A stretch of 64,000 nucleotides of DNA from Rossellomorea marisflavi (GTDB lineage: Bacteria; Bacillota; Bacilli; Bacillales; Bacillaceae_B), in assembly GCF_009806575.1 (NCBI RefSeq), contig NZ_CP047095.1, positions 2,298,001 to 2,362,000 on the forward strand, given 5' to 3'. The position numbers were made by a program, and so were the translations under genes. A model generated the notes under the pieces. It did no database searches, was not told the origin of the DNA, and worked only from the letters and a program-made list of their open reading frames with translations. Position 1 is the first letter of the stretch; every line of letters begins with the position of its first letter. Positions 54,362-61,885 of the stretch are shown piece after piece.

Positions 54362-55435
54362 TTACTTGAGTAACCCCTTGGGAATCCACCCCACCCTGCC
54401 CTCTTTTTTCACCAAATCAAATCCTGTACATCCTCCATCGACCAACTGCACCCTTTCACCGCTTGTTACAGGAAGCAAGGTGCATGACACATCGTCCTTC
54501 ACGTTATGACCATCATCCTCTATGTATTCATTTTTAACCCAGAACATTCTTTCCGTCTTTTTATGCATGCATCGGCTGAAATCCTCTGCCACTTCCAACC
54601 GTTCGATCTCATAATCCGGGAACGTGATGCCGGCCGCCTCTTGATTGTGCGGCATATAATCGCCTTTAACCTCGAAATCAGGAAGATGATCGACATACAT
54701 GAAGGAGTATGCTCCTGATTCGATGATCAGTGCATTCAATTGTCCGGACGATTTCACGGCACAACCGCCATCGATGGAGATCATTTTCTTGTCGTGGTTG
54801 ATTAATGGTGCATGGGAGAAGCCATTTTCAATGTAATTGACCACAGGCCAATGTCCAACGATGACCTGTTTACCTGCACAGTGATACCTTTCCATGAACG
54901 CCCTCTTCGTCAATGCCTCCATCCGGCTCGTTTCCTGCCACTCTTCCCCTGGGTCAATCCCTGCATGTACAAATAGATATCGTTCGCTTTCGATGGCGGT
55001 GGGAAGTCCTGAAAGCCACTCGATCTGCTTACTGAAGCTATTCACCAGGACATTTTTCATTTCTTCTATCCCCGTACCCTCTGAAAACGTCATGTCTTCT
55101 TTTATCATCCACTCATGAAAGAGGGATTTTTCTCGACGATTCAAGTACCCTATCAAATCTGGATTCAATTCCACCAAATCGTCCACCAATGTATCACAAT
55201 TCCCCTCTAACACGTGTACGTTCGGGCTCTTAACTGAAAGTTCCATGATGTAATCCACCACGCCGCTGCTGTCGGGTCCCTTTTCGCATAGATCTCCGAT
55301 GAACAACAACCGATCGTCTCGTTGAACATGTACTTTTTGCACTAATTCCTTTAAAAGATCGAGTTCCCCGTGGATATCACCAATGACGATCACTCTGGAC
55401 TTATCAGGGATACTGATTTTCTTAATTTTTTCCAT
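54362..55435 (-). CDS. Calcineurin-like metallophosphoesterase
   Basis: About 357 residues, PPP-type layout. The metal-binding motifs are GDIHGELDLL near 18-27, GDLCEKGPDS near 45-54 and EGNCDTLVDD near 77-86, then GHWPVVNY near 190-197 and a later histidine in HAGIDPG near 163. These are the ligands of protein-phosphatase or diadenosine-polyphosphatase enzymes such as PrpE. The C-terminal ~70 residues (LLPVTSGERVQLVDGG...GRVGWIPKGLL) look like an SH3-type domain, an unusual addition. Start at 55435 with GGAGG nine bases upstream. Confidence 0.82.
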   Translation of the reverse strand: MEKIKKISIPDKSRVIVIGDIHGELDLLKELVQKVHVQRDDRLLFIGDLCEKGPDSSGVVDYIMELSVKSPNVHVLEGNCDTLVDDLVELNPDLIGYLNRREKSLFHEWMIKEDMTFSEGTGIEEMKNVLVNSFSKQIEWLSGLPTAIESERYLFVHAGIDPGEEWQETSRMEALTKRAFMERYHCAGKQVIVGHWPVVNYIENGFSHAPLINHDKKMISIDGGCAVKSSGQLNALIIESGAYSFMYVDHLPDFEVKGDYMPHNQEAAGITFPDYEIERLEVAEDFSRCMHKKTERMFWVKNEYIEDDGHNVKDDVSCTLLPVTSGERVQLVDGGCTGFDLVKKEGRVGWIPKGLLK

Positions 55436-55560
55436 ACGGGACATCCTCCATAGCATTATTGGTAGCGTTCCGACCGTATATGGCCATTATCGACTTTTCT
55501 ATGTATGTCTGAAGAACGGAGATGATGGATTGCTTTTAAAAGTCCAATACGCACATACAT

Positions 55561-55789
55561 AAAAAGCCAGCCTCCTGAGAGACTGGCTTTCATGTGTGTG
55601 TTAAGAGCCACAGTTGCCGTAACGGATTATAAGAAAGTTTTAAACCACCACTCCTCAAAGTGGGTGTTTGCAGAAGGTTTCCTGCCGTCCTCTATCGTGG
55701 AGGCATGGCATTCCGACTTCGATATAAAACTCCCTATTACAGCTTAAAGGTTAAAACTTCGTTATGGTTACGTACAACGCAGCCTGTAG
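55561..55789 (-). ncRNA. bsrB: 6S-2 RNA (BsrB)
   Basis: A ~220-nt transcript on the minus strand that binds and restrains sigma-A RNA polymerase. The closing stem pairs CTACAG...CGTAAC at the 5' end with GTTACGG...CTGTGG at the 3' end, and AAGTTTTAACC with GGTTTAAAACTT inside, leaving the large central bubble. The plus strand at 55746 reads AAAGGTTAAAACTT, which I recall as the product-RNA start of B. subtilis 6S-2. Promoter TTGAAA-17-TATTAT is at 55823-55795. Terminator AAAGCCAG/CTGGCTTT plus T-run is at 55590-55561. Confidence 0.88.
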
Positions 55790-55794
55790 ATAGT

Positions 55795-55823
55795 ATAATA
55801 CAACAACGCCGGATTTATTTCAA
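55795..55823 (-). promoter_or_regulatory. Promoter of 6S-2 RNA
   Basis: TTGAAA, 17-bp spacer, TATTAT on the minus strand, ending 13 bp from the ppiB stop codon. Confidence 0.85.
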
Positions 55824-55836
55824 CCCTTGTGCCTGA

Positions 55837-56274
55837 TTACGCGTCGAAGACTTCTACTTTCTCCATTACGTCACCATTTCTCATCGCTTTTGCGATTTCG
55901 AGTCCAGACGTTACTTTACCGAATACAGTGTGAACACCGTTCAGATGCGGCTGAGGCTCATGGACGATGAAGAATTGGCTTCCGCCTGTGTCTTTTCCAG
56001 CATGAGCCATGGAAAGAGATCCGGCCTCATGCTTATGAGGGTTGCCTTCTGTTTCACATTTGATGGTATATCCAGGACCACCGGTACCTGTACCGTTCGG
56101 GCAGCCTCCTTGACTTACGAAGCCGGGAATCACACGGTGGAAAGTCAAACCGTCATAAAATCCTTCTTTTGCAAGCTTTTCGAAGTTCTCCACTGTTCCT
56201 GGTGCTTCATTCGGGAAAAGATCGAATTCGATTTTTTCACCCGTTTGGAATTGTATGTATCCTTTTTTCGCCAT
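55837..56274 (-). CDS. ppiB: Peptidyl-prolyl cis-trans isomerase B (cyclophilin)
   Basis: 145-residue cyclophilin that speeds proline isomerisation in the cytoplasm. Active-site text: [16 protein letters not shown] near 42-57 (catalytic Arg in FHRV), [15 protein letters not shown] near 98-112 and [12 protein letters not shown] near 114-125. RBS AAAGGAGC. No terminator is seen between its stop and the 6S-2 promoter, so some read-through into the 6S gene is possible. Confidence 0.95.
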   Translation of the reverse strand: MAKKGYIQFQTGEKIEFDLFPNEAPGTVENFEKLAKEGFYDGLTFHRVIPGFVSQGGCPNGTGTGGPGYTIKCETEGNPHKHEAGSLSMAHAGKDTGGSQFFIVHEPQPHLNGVHTVFGKVTSGLEIAKAMRNGDVMEKVEVFDA

Positions 56275-56446
56275 TATTAACAGCTCCTTTTTTCAAGTGA
56301 TCAAGCTATATCATACCATTCCCGGGAAGGCATGTCACTCCAAGTGTCGGTGAGATTCCAAGAAACGTTCAAATAGCGGTCATGAATCTCCGTAGTCGGT
56401 GAATATCCTAGTAAAAGGACAACTCTGGTTGAGGGAGAGATGCGTG

Positions 56447-56740
56447 ATGATGGAAGAATTATTAAGGGGGATTTCAATTGATCCCCAGCTCACGATATTG
56501 GTGCCTGCCCTATGGGTTCTCGGGTTTGCATTAAAAAAGACCCCGCATGTGGAGGACTGGTTGATCATCTGGATCCTCCTCTTATGCGGGGTGCTCGCCA
56601 GCGGCTGGAAGCTTGGTTTTGACTTCAACGGCATTGCCAACGGATTCATTGCAACTGGTGCTGCCATCACGACACATCAGTCATTCAAACAAACTTTTTT
56701 CTCCAGGGTCTCGGATCGCGGAAGGAGAGAAAAGAAGTGA
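56447..56740 (+). CDS. Phage-holin-like small membrane protein
   Basis: 97 residues with about three hydrophobic segments (LTILVPALWVLGFAL; WLIIWILLLCGVLASGW; GIANGFIATGAAITTH) and a basic C-terminus ending RRREKK-like. That is the layout of the phage_holin_5 group. No lysin, structural or integrase gene is near, so it is a lone remnant or a domesticated gene. Start at 56447 with AGGGAG nine bases upstream. Terminator follows. Confidence 0.65.
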   Translation: MMEELLRGISIDPQLTILVPALWVLGFALKKTPHVEDWLIIWILLLCGVLASGWKLGFDFNGIANGFIATGAAITTHQSFKQTFFSRVSDRGRREKK

Positions 56741-56745
56741 TTATC

Positions 56746-56771
56746 AGAGTGCATCGCGCTCTATTTTTTTT
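56746..56771 (+). terminator. Terminator of the holin-like gene
   Basis: AGAGTGC pairs with GCGCTCT around ATC, then ATTTTTTTT. It reaches into the last codons of the convergent PfpI-like gene. Confidence 0.8.
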
Positions 56772-57285
56772 GAAGGACCCCGATGAACTCCCTCATATAG
56801 TCGGGAAGATCCGGTGGTCGTCTACTTGAGATGATGTGCCCATCAACGACAACGGGCTCATCGAACCACTTAGCACCTGCATTCTCCATATCATCCTTGA
56901 TTCCCGGAGTACTGGTGACGTTTACACCGTCCAAGATCTTAGCGGAGATGAGGACCCAGCCAGCGTGACAGATCTGTCCGATCGGTTTCTTTGCTTTGTC
57001 CATTTCTTTAATCAGCGAAAGAATGGAGTCGTATCTTCTCAGCTTATCAGGAGACCAGCCTCCCGGGACAAGGATGGCGTCGTACTCATCAGCATCCGCT
57101 TCATGGAAACTGTGGTCGGATGTGATGGGAACTCCGTACTTACCCTTATACGTTTTGTTTTTTTCCTCTCCGGCAATATGGACGACTGCCCCTTCTTCCC
57201 TCAAACGAAGGACCGGATACCATAATTCCAGATCTTCAAAATCGTCGCTTACGAGCTGCAGCACGCGTTTACCTGTCAAACTCAT
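56761..57285 (-). CDS. PfpI/DJ-1 family protein (YraA/YfkM-like)
   Basis: 174 residues. Catalytic-type elbow GQICHAGWVL near 100-109 with the Cys-His pair, the glutamate in DDFEDLELW near 14-22, and LVPGGWSPDKLR near 71-82. This PfpI subgroup contains the YraA/YfkM stress proteins, reported as deglycases or proteases. It is not closely similar to the DJ-1-like gene at 0.8-1.5 kb. RBS GAGGTGTTACG. Confidence 0.88.
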   Translation of the reverse strand: MSLTGKRVLQLVSDDFEDLELWYPVLRLREEGAVVHIAGEEKNKTYKGKYGVPITSDHSFHEADADEYDAILVPGGWSPDKLRRYDSILSLIKEMDKAKKPIGQICHAGWVLISAKILDGVNVTSTPGIKDDMENAGAKWFDEPVVVDGHIISSRRPPDLPDYMREFIGVLQKK

Positions 57286-57348
57286 CGTAACACCTCACTA
57301 AAAATAGTTTCATGTTCATTGTCGATCATTCCGTTCATTGTTGCAACT

Positions 57349-58224
57349 TCAGCGCTCAAGGACTTTGATCAAGGCCTGTGTCCCGCTCTCACCCTCACCA
57401 AGAGCGTCCAGTTCCTCATATAGGCTTAGAGCGAGCTCCAGACCGGGCGTCCGCATGCCCATTTCTGAGGCAGAATCGAGGGCAATCTTTAAATCCTTTA
57501 TGAAATGCTTTACATAGAAGCCCGGGGCAAAGTCTCCCTTGATCATCCGGGGAACGAGGTTGCTGAGAGACCAACTTCCCGCTGCTCCGCTCGTGATGCT
57601 CCGCAGGACCTTATCCGGGTCAAGTCCAGATTTTTTCGCGTACATCAAGGCTTCGCTGACTCCGATCATGTTCGAGGCGATGGTGATCTGGTTGCACATT
57701 TTCGTGTGCTGACCCGCACCTGCACTCCCTTGTAGAACCACGTTCGATCCTACGATCTCCAGGATGGGCCGTACGGCTTCAAACGTGTCCTCCTCTCCCC
57801 CCACCATGATGGACAAGCTCCCATTTTTGGCACCGATATCACCACCGGACACGGGTGCGTCCAAACTATGTATACCACGTGTTTTCGCTTCCATGAAAAT
57901 GGTCTCAGCAAGCTTTGGTGAAGAGGTAGTGAAATCAATGGCAATGGTTCCTTCCTTCATGTTTTCAAGGATGGCTCCTTTCCCGAGATAAAGCTCCTCC
58001 ACATCGGAGGGATACCCTACCATCGTCATCACAATGTCGGCTTCCTTGGCGACCACTGCTGGGTTTTCCACCCAAACTGCACCTTCCTCGAGGAGATCGT
58101 CTGCCTTGGAATGCGTTCTTGTATAGATCAGCACCTCATAGCCTGCATTCAGAAGATGGCGTGCCATGCTTTTTCCCATAACGCCTGTCCCGATGAACCC
58201 GATCTTTTGATTTTTCATCTCCAT
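57349..58224 (-). CDS. Beta-hydroxyacid dehydrogenase family (YkwC-like)
   Basis: About 291 residues, 3-hydroxyisobutyrate dehydrogenase superfamily. NAD(P) motif IGFIGTGVMGKSMARHL near 8-24, substrate motif DAPVSGGDIGAKNGSLSIMVGG near 121-142, and the catalytic lysine in GAGQHTKMCNQ near 170-180. FYVKHFIKDL near 240 is also conserved. It matches B. subtilis YkwC along its length by recall. Substrate unknown. Start at 58224 (or six bases later), after GGGAGAG. Confidence 0.88.
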   Translation of the reverse strand: MEMKNQKIGFIGTGVMGKSMARHLLNAGYEVLIYTRTHSKADDLLEEGAVWVENPAVVAKEADIVMTMVGYPSDVEELYLGKGAILENMKEGTIAIDFTTSSPKLAETIFMEAKTRGIHSLDAPVSGGDIGAKNGSLSIMVGGEEDTFEAVRPILEIVGSNVVLQGSAGAGQHTKMCNQITIASNMIGVSEALMYAKKSGLDPDKVLRSITSGAAGSWSLSNLVPRMIKGDFAPGFYVKHFIKDLKIALDSASEMGMRTPGLELALSLYEELDALGEGESGTQALIKVLER

Positions 58225-58356
58225 CCTTCTATCTCTCCCTTCACTGTTCCTGCTAATATTTTCTTTCAAAACCATGCTTTTGTCCATGGCTGACGTTTAA
58301 CTTTATGAGTCAGGGGAAAAGATACCCCAAACAAGATAAAATCAAGGAGGAGATCG

Positions 58357-58614
58357 ATGATGAAAATCAATAAAACATTTCTTGTAGGAGCAACCGTGAC
58401 GGCCGGGTCCATCGGATGGCTGCTTTCATCTAAGGAAAAACGGAATCAACTTCATAATCTCAGACACGGGATCGTCACGAAAATCAAAAAGAAGAGCCGC
58501 GACATCGTCGACAAGGGCGGGGTCCCTCACCCTCAGAATGTCGAAGACAACAAGATGGTGAGTGAGGGCGCGATGACGTCCGTACAGTATTTTAACGAAA
58601 CTAAACAACATTGA
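58357..58614 (+). CDS. Small basic membrane-associated protein
   Basis: 85 residues: one weak hydrophobic segment (residues 8-24, FLVGATVTAGSIGWLLS) followed by a basic stretch (KEKRNQLHNLRHGIVTKIKKKSRD) and an acidic tail. It resembles small YtxH-like membrane proteins but lacks their long coiled coil. Not recognised further. Strong RBS AAGGAGGAGATCG. A near-perfect GC-rich terminator follows. Confidence 0.65.
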   Translation: MMKINKTFLVGATVTAGSIGWLLSSKEKRNQLHNLRHGIVTKIKKKSRDIVDKGGVPHPQNVEDNKMVSEGAMTSVQYFNETKQH

Positions 58615-58617
58615 TGC

Positions 58618-58647
58618 ATCCCCGGGGCATACCCCGGGGATTTTTTC
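58618..58647 (+). terminator. Terminator
   Basis: ATCCCCGGGG pairs with CCCCGGGGAT around CATA, followed by TTTTTT. Confidence 0.92.
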
Positions 58648-58731
58648 ATCTTTCCGTCCGATACACATAAAAGTTTCACCAATTTGTCTTATAATGGGGA
58701 AGAAGGAATGTGCAATAAGGAGAGATGGTTG

Positions 58732-59418
58732 ATGAAACGATGGAAGATCCTTATCGTGGACGATGAGGCACCTATGAGAAAATTGATTAAACTTTATTTA
58801 CATAAAGAACACTATGATTGCTTTGAAGCAGAAAATGGAATCGAGGCGCTATCGCTTTTGAAGGAGAATCCCATCGATATGATGATCGTCGACATCATGA
58901 TGCCTTTTATGGATGGATATGAGCTCCTTTCAGAGGTACGTAAGACGAGCGAGGTCCCTTTTATCTTCCTTTCTGCCAAAGGGGACGATATGGATAAAGT
59001 AAAGGGACTGAAACTCGGCGGAGACGACTATATGGTAAAGCCCTTCCATGCAGAAGAACTTCTGGCAAGAGTTGAAGGGATCCTCAGGCGGTCCTATGGT
59101 CTGAAGGTGAACAATCATGCCATGTCGGAAACCTATGGTCCCGTCTCCTTCAATCTGGCATCCAGAACCGTCACCGTGGAAGAACTATCCCCCCGTCTCA
59201 CCCTCAAGGAATATGAGCTCTTCTTATACCTCGCCCGCAATGAAGGCCGGGTGTACAAACGGGATCAGCTTCTAGACAAAATCTGGGGAAGCGATTATGA
59301 GGGAAGCGACAGGACCGTGGACACCCATATCAAGACACTGAGATTAAAGCTGAAGGACCATGGAATGCTGATCAAAACCGTTTGGGGACTGGGTTATAAA
59401 TTCGAGGCAAGACCTTGA
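58732..59418 (+). CDS. OmpR-family response regulator
   Basis: 228 residues. Receiver with DD at 10-11, phosphoacceptor in MIVDIMMPFMDGYE near 50-63, and KPFHAEELLAR near 101-111; winged-helix output with RLTLKEYELFLYLARNEGRVYKRDQLLDKIWG near 152-183 and DRTVDTHIKTLRLKL near 192. Signal unknown. Start at 58732, nine bases after AAGGAGAG. Its stop overlaps the TTG start of the kinase gene (TTGA), so the pair is coupled. Confidence 0.9.
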   Translation: MKRWKILIVDDEAPMRKLIKLYLHKEHYDCFEAENGIEALSLLKENPIDMMIVDIMMPFMDGYELLSEVRKTSEVPFIFLSAKGDDMDKVKGLKLGGDDYMVKPFHAEELLARVEGILRRSYGLKVNNHAMSETYGPVSFNLASRTVTVEELSPRLTLKEYELFLYLARNEGRVYKRDQLLDKIWGSDYEGSDRTVDTHIKTLRLKLKDHGMLIKTVWGLGYKFEARP

Positions 59419-60818
59419 AAAAGCGATCCTGGACACTGAATAAGAAGGTTTCCATGCTTCTTCTTCTTAGTCTTCTTTTCACCATTTTGTTTTCCTTCCT
59501 TTTCATGCATTTCCTTTATAAGGATCTGTATATCGGGACGATGAAGGAATCGATCCTCTATCAGGGAGAGCGGACGACGGCTCATTACCACTACGGTGAA
59601 GTAAGCGGGGATATCAAAGATAAGATCCTCTGGTACAACGTCATCTCCCCCTATAAGGTCGATGTGGTGGACAGCCTCCATGAATTGAAGGAGAACTTCC
59701 CATACAAGGTGGATGGTGAGCCGCTTCTATCCAAGGAAGATACCGCTCTTCTTGATAAAGGACAACATGTGTTGAAAGAAGGGTACGTAAAGGAATTTGA
59801 CCGGAATATCGTCGGGGCCGTATTCCCCCTCATGAATGAAGAACGTCATATGGGCTATATCTACATCTATATCCCTTTGGCCGAGATGACTGAAGTGTTC
59901 CAAAAAGGGATCCCGATCCTTGTATTGGCAGGAACGATGTTCTATTTCCTCTTGTTCGTCATCATCCAGTCGACACTTGGGTCGCTCTTCAAACCAGTCA
60001 AAGAGATGAAGGCATTCTCGAACAGGGTAGCAAACGGGGATTTCTCCAAAAGGCTCGATGTGTCGAGGAATGATGAAATGAGCGAACTCGGGCGGACCTT
60101 CAATCACATGGTCGACTCCCTTGAAAATCAGGAAGAGCGGAAAAGACAGTTCTTATCAAATGTTGCCCACGAGCTACGGACCCCTCTCACCTATATCGGA
60201 GGGTACACGGCTGTTCTCATGGATAAAGTCCATACGGACCCGGACGATGCGGAGGAAAGCTTAAAACTGATCCAGAAAGAAAGCATCCGGATGCAGAAGC
60301 TGATCAATGAGCTTCTCGAACTCAATAAATTGGAGGATTCGTCCTCTCATTTGGAATTCGAACCGATTGTCCTCTCAGAGTTGCTATCCGATACACTTTC
60401 TCTCGTACAGCCCCATGCACTTGAGAAAGATCTTGTACTGGAGAAGTCCTTGGACGAAGAAACGATCATCAACGGAGATCCCGATCGGATCCGCCAGGTT
60501 GTCTATAATGTATTGGATAATGCCATCAAGTACTCAAAGCCTCAAGGGAAAATCATCCTGCGCTCGTCAAGGCAGGGAGATGAAGCCCTTATCTCCATAC
60601 GGGATCACGGAATCGGCATCCCTTCTTCCTCGATTCCGAGGATCGGGGAGCGATTCTATCGTTCCGACCTGTCACGCACACGAAACTCCGGAGGCTATGG
60701 TCTCGGCCTCTCGATTGCCAAAGAGATCCTCCACCGTCACGGCGGCTCCATGCAAATAGAGAGTGAGGAAGGTGCGGGGACAACGGTGACGGTGAAGATT
60801 CCTTTATTGAAACTTTGA
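59415..60818 (+). CDS. Sensor histidine kinase
   Basis: 467 residues. Membrane helices at ~14-34 and ~168-190 flank a ~130-residue outer sensor domain. A HAMP domain follows (near 195-245, VKEMKAFSNRVANGDFSKRL), then HisKA with phospho-His in NVAHELRTPLTYIGGY near 248-263 and HATPase_c with N box DNAIKYS near 366, DHGIGIP near 396 and GGYGLGLSIAKE near 424. TTG start overlapping the regulator stop. Confidence 0.9.
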   Translation: MKKRSWTLNKKVSMLLLLSLLFTILFSFLFMHFLYKDLYIGTMKESILYQGERTTAHYHYGEVSGDIKDKILWYNVISPYKVDVVDSLHELKENFPYKVDGEPLLSKEDTALLDKGQHVLKEGYVKEFDRNIVGAVFPLMNEERHMGYIYIYIPLAEMTEVFQKGIPILVLAGTMFYFLLFVIIQSTLGSLFKPVKEMKAFSNRVANGDFSKRLDVSRNDEMSELGRTFNHMVDSLENQEERKRQFLSNVAHELRTPLTYIGGYTAVLMDKVHTDPDDAEESLKLIQKESIRMQKLINELLELNKLEDSSSHLEFEPIVLSELLSDTLSLVQPHALEKDLVLEKSLDEETIINGDPDRIRQVVYNVLDNAIKYSKPQGKIILRSSRQGDEALISIRDHGIGIPSSSIPRIGERFYRSDLSRTRNSGGYGLGLSIAKEILHRHGGSMQIESEEGAGTTVTVKIPLLKL

Positions 60819-60926
60819 TTTCACTATCTTGCGAATGAACGAACAGTTTGATCTTCTTGCGAAATAGATACACTGATAAAAATGCTTGGATTTGCAAATA
60901 CACCCTTAATGTTTCTTTAAAAGCCA

Positions 60927-60959
60927 ACAAGCTGCCGGTAGCCGGCAGCTTGTTTTTTC
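60927..60959 (+). terminator. Terminator of the two-component operon
   Basis: ACAAGCTGCCGG pairs perfectly with CCGGCAGCTTGT around a 3-nt loop, followed by TTTTTT. The next 290 bp (60960-61250) show nothing I can name. Confidence 0.88.
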
Positions 60960-61258
60960 ACGGTGCGGAAAAAAATAAGGCTGTTCTGTATGTGAGACGT
61001 TTTCAAAGCGAATGGTCGATTTGGGAATCGTTTTTCTTTAAACGTGTGTAAAGGGCACAGGACCGTTCCTTTTCGCTACAGGCGCTTTCCGCTTCAATCC
61101 ACTCTGTGGTTTTAACCAAGGTGATATTCGATCTGACTATAGAGTCATTCATTTGAATTTTAGCCTGATCTGATAAACAGTATCGCTACCTCTACTTACC
61201 ATCATAATGAAATGATCTTTCCCATTAACATTAGCTACCACGTCTTAAAAGCACACAG

Positions 61259-61387
61259 TGCAGTGCAGCGGAGGCCGACCGACTCCCGCGGGAATAGTGG
61301 GCAGGTGAGACCCTGCAAGCGGCGCAGCTGAAGCGGCTCACCGTCCACCCCGCAGGAAAGCGGTCGGCCGCAGCGGAACGGAACGCC
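61259..61387 (+). repeat. GC-rich imperfect palindrome, copy C (tandem unit 1)
   Basis: CCGACCG (61276-61282) pairs with CGGTCGG (61362-61368). Inner GTGGGCAGGTGAG pairs with CTCACCGTCCAC. Begins with GTGCAGTGCAG, which recurs at 61457 and 61651, so the unit repeats every 194-198 bp, with the linker including GGTGGATGGCCAGATAGCG. Confidence 0.88.
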
Positions 61388-61456
61388 CCATCTTCCATCC
61401 ATATCTAATAAAAAGGTGGATGGCCAGATAGCGTTCACTCATCCAAATCTACACCG

Positions 61457-61582
61457 TGCAGTGCAGCGGAGGCAGGACGACTCCCGCGGGAATAGTGGGC
61501 AGGTAAGACCCTGCAAGCGCAGCTGAAGCGGCTCACCGTCCACCCCGCAGGAAAGCGGACGGCAGCAGCGAAACAGAGCGCC
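61457..61582 (+). repeat. GC-rich imperfect palindrome, copy D (tandem unit 2)
   Basis: Nearly identical to copy C in the core but with a decayed outer stem (CAGGACG with CGGACGG pairs at only four of seven places) and a 3-base deletion in the loop side (GCAAGCGCAGC). The linker after it repeats that after copy C. Confidence 0.87.
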
Positions 61583-61650
61583 CTTCTTCCAACCATATCT
61601 AATGAGAAGGTGGATGGCCAGATAGCGTTCACTCATCCAGTTCCACACAG

Positions 61651-61760
61651 TGCAGTGCAGCAGAGGCCACCCGACTCATATGGGAAAAGCGTGCAGGGTG
61701 AGAGCACGCTTGCCGAAGCGGCTCACCGCACGCCCCATCGAAAGCGGGTGGCTACAGGGT
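61651..61760 (+). repeat. GC-rich imperfect palindrome, copy E (partial unit 3)
   Basis: CCACCCG (61668-61674) pairs with CGGGTGG (61746-61752), and GCGTGC with GCACGC inside, so both stems are kept with bases different from copy C. The linker that follows C and D is missing. Confidence 0.85.
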
Positions 61761-61772
61761 ACACCTTCTCCT

Positions 61773-61799
61773 TTCCTGCATGGGGATCATGCAGGAAAC
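61773..61799. repeat. Perfect 11-bp hairpin after repeat E
   Basis: TTTCCTGCATG and CATGCAGGAAA flank a 5-nt loop. It lies between the repeats and the DUF1002 terminator. Possibly a terminator, although no T-run follows. Confidence 0.55.
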
Positions 61800-61820
61800 C
61801 TCTATCAAGGACAAATGAAA

Positions 61821-61858
61821 AAAACATGGCCAAACCGAAAATCGATTTGGCCATGTTC
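61821..61858 (-). terminator. Terminator of the DUF1002-like gene
   Basis: AACATGGCCAAA pairs perfectly with TTTGGCCATGTT; the minus strand ends in TTTTTTTC. Confidence 0.9.
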
Positions 61859-61885
61859 TTCATTCTTCTACAGGTGAGAAAAGGC

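Noticed and set aside
56447-56740. Prophage remnant
   Set aside because: Only one holin-like gene is present; no integrase, att repeat or other phage gene nearby.
61235-61648. Three minus-strand small frames with shared peptide sequence
   Set aside because: They translate tandem repeats C and D in one frame. No RBS, and frames shift at the small deletion in D.
61259-61760. CRISPR-like array
   Set aside because: Units are ~195 bp, palindromic, with similar linkers instead of unique spacers, and no cas genes are near.
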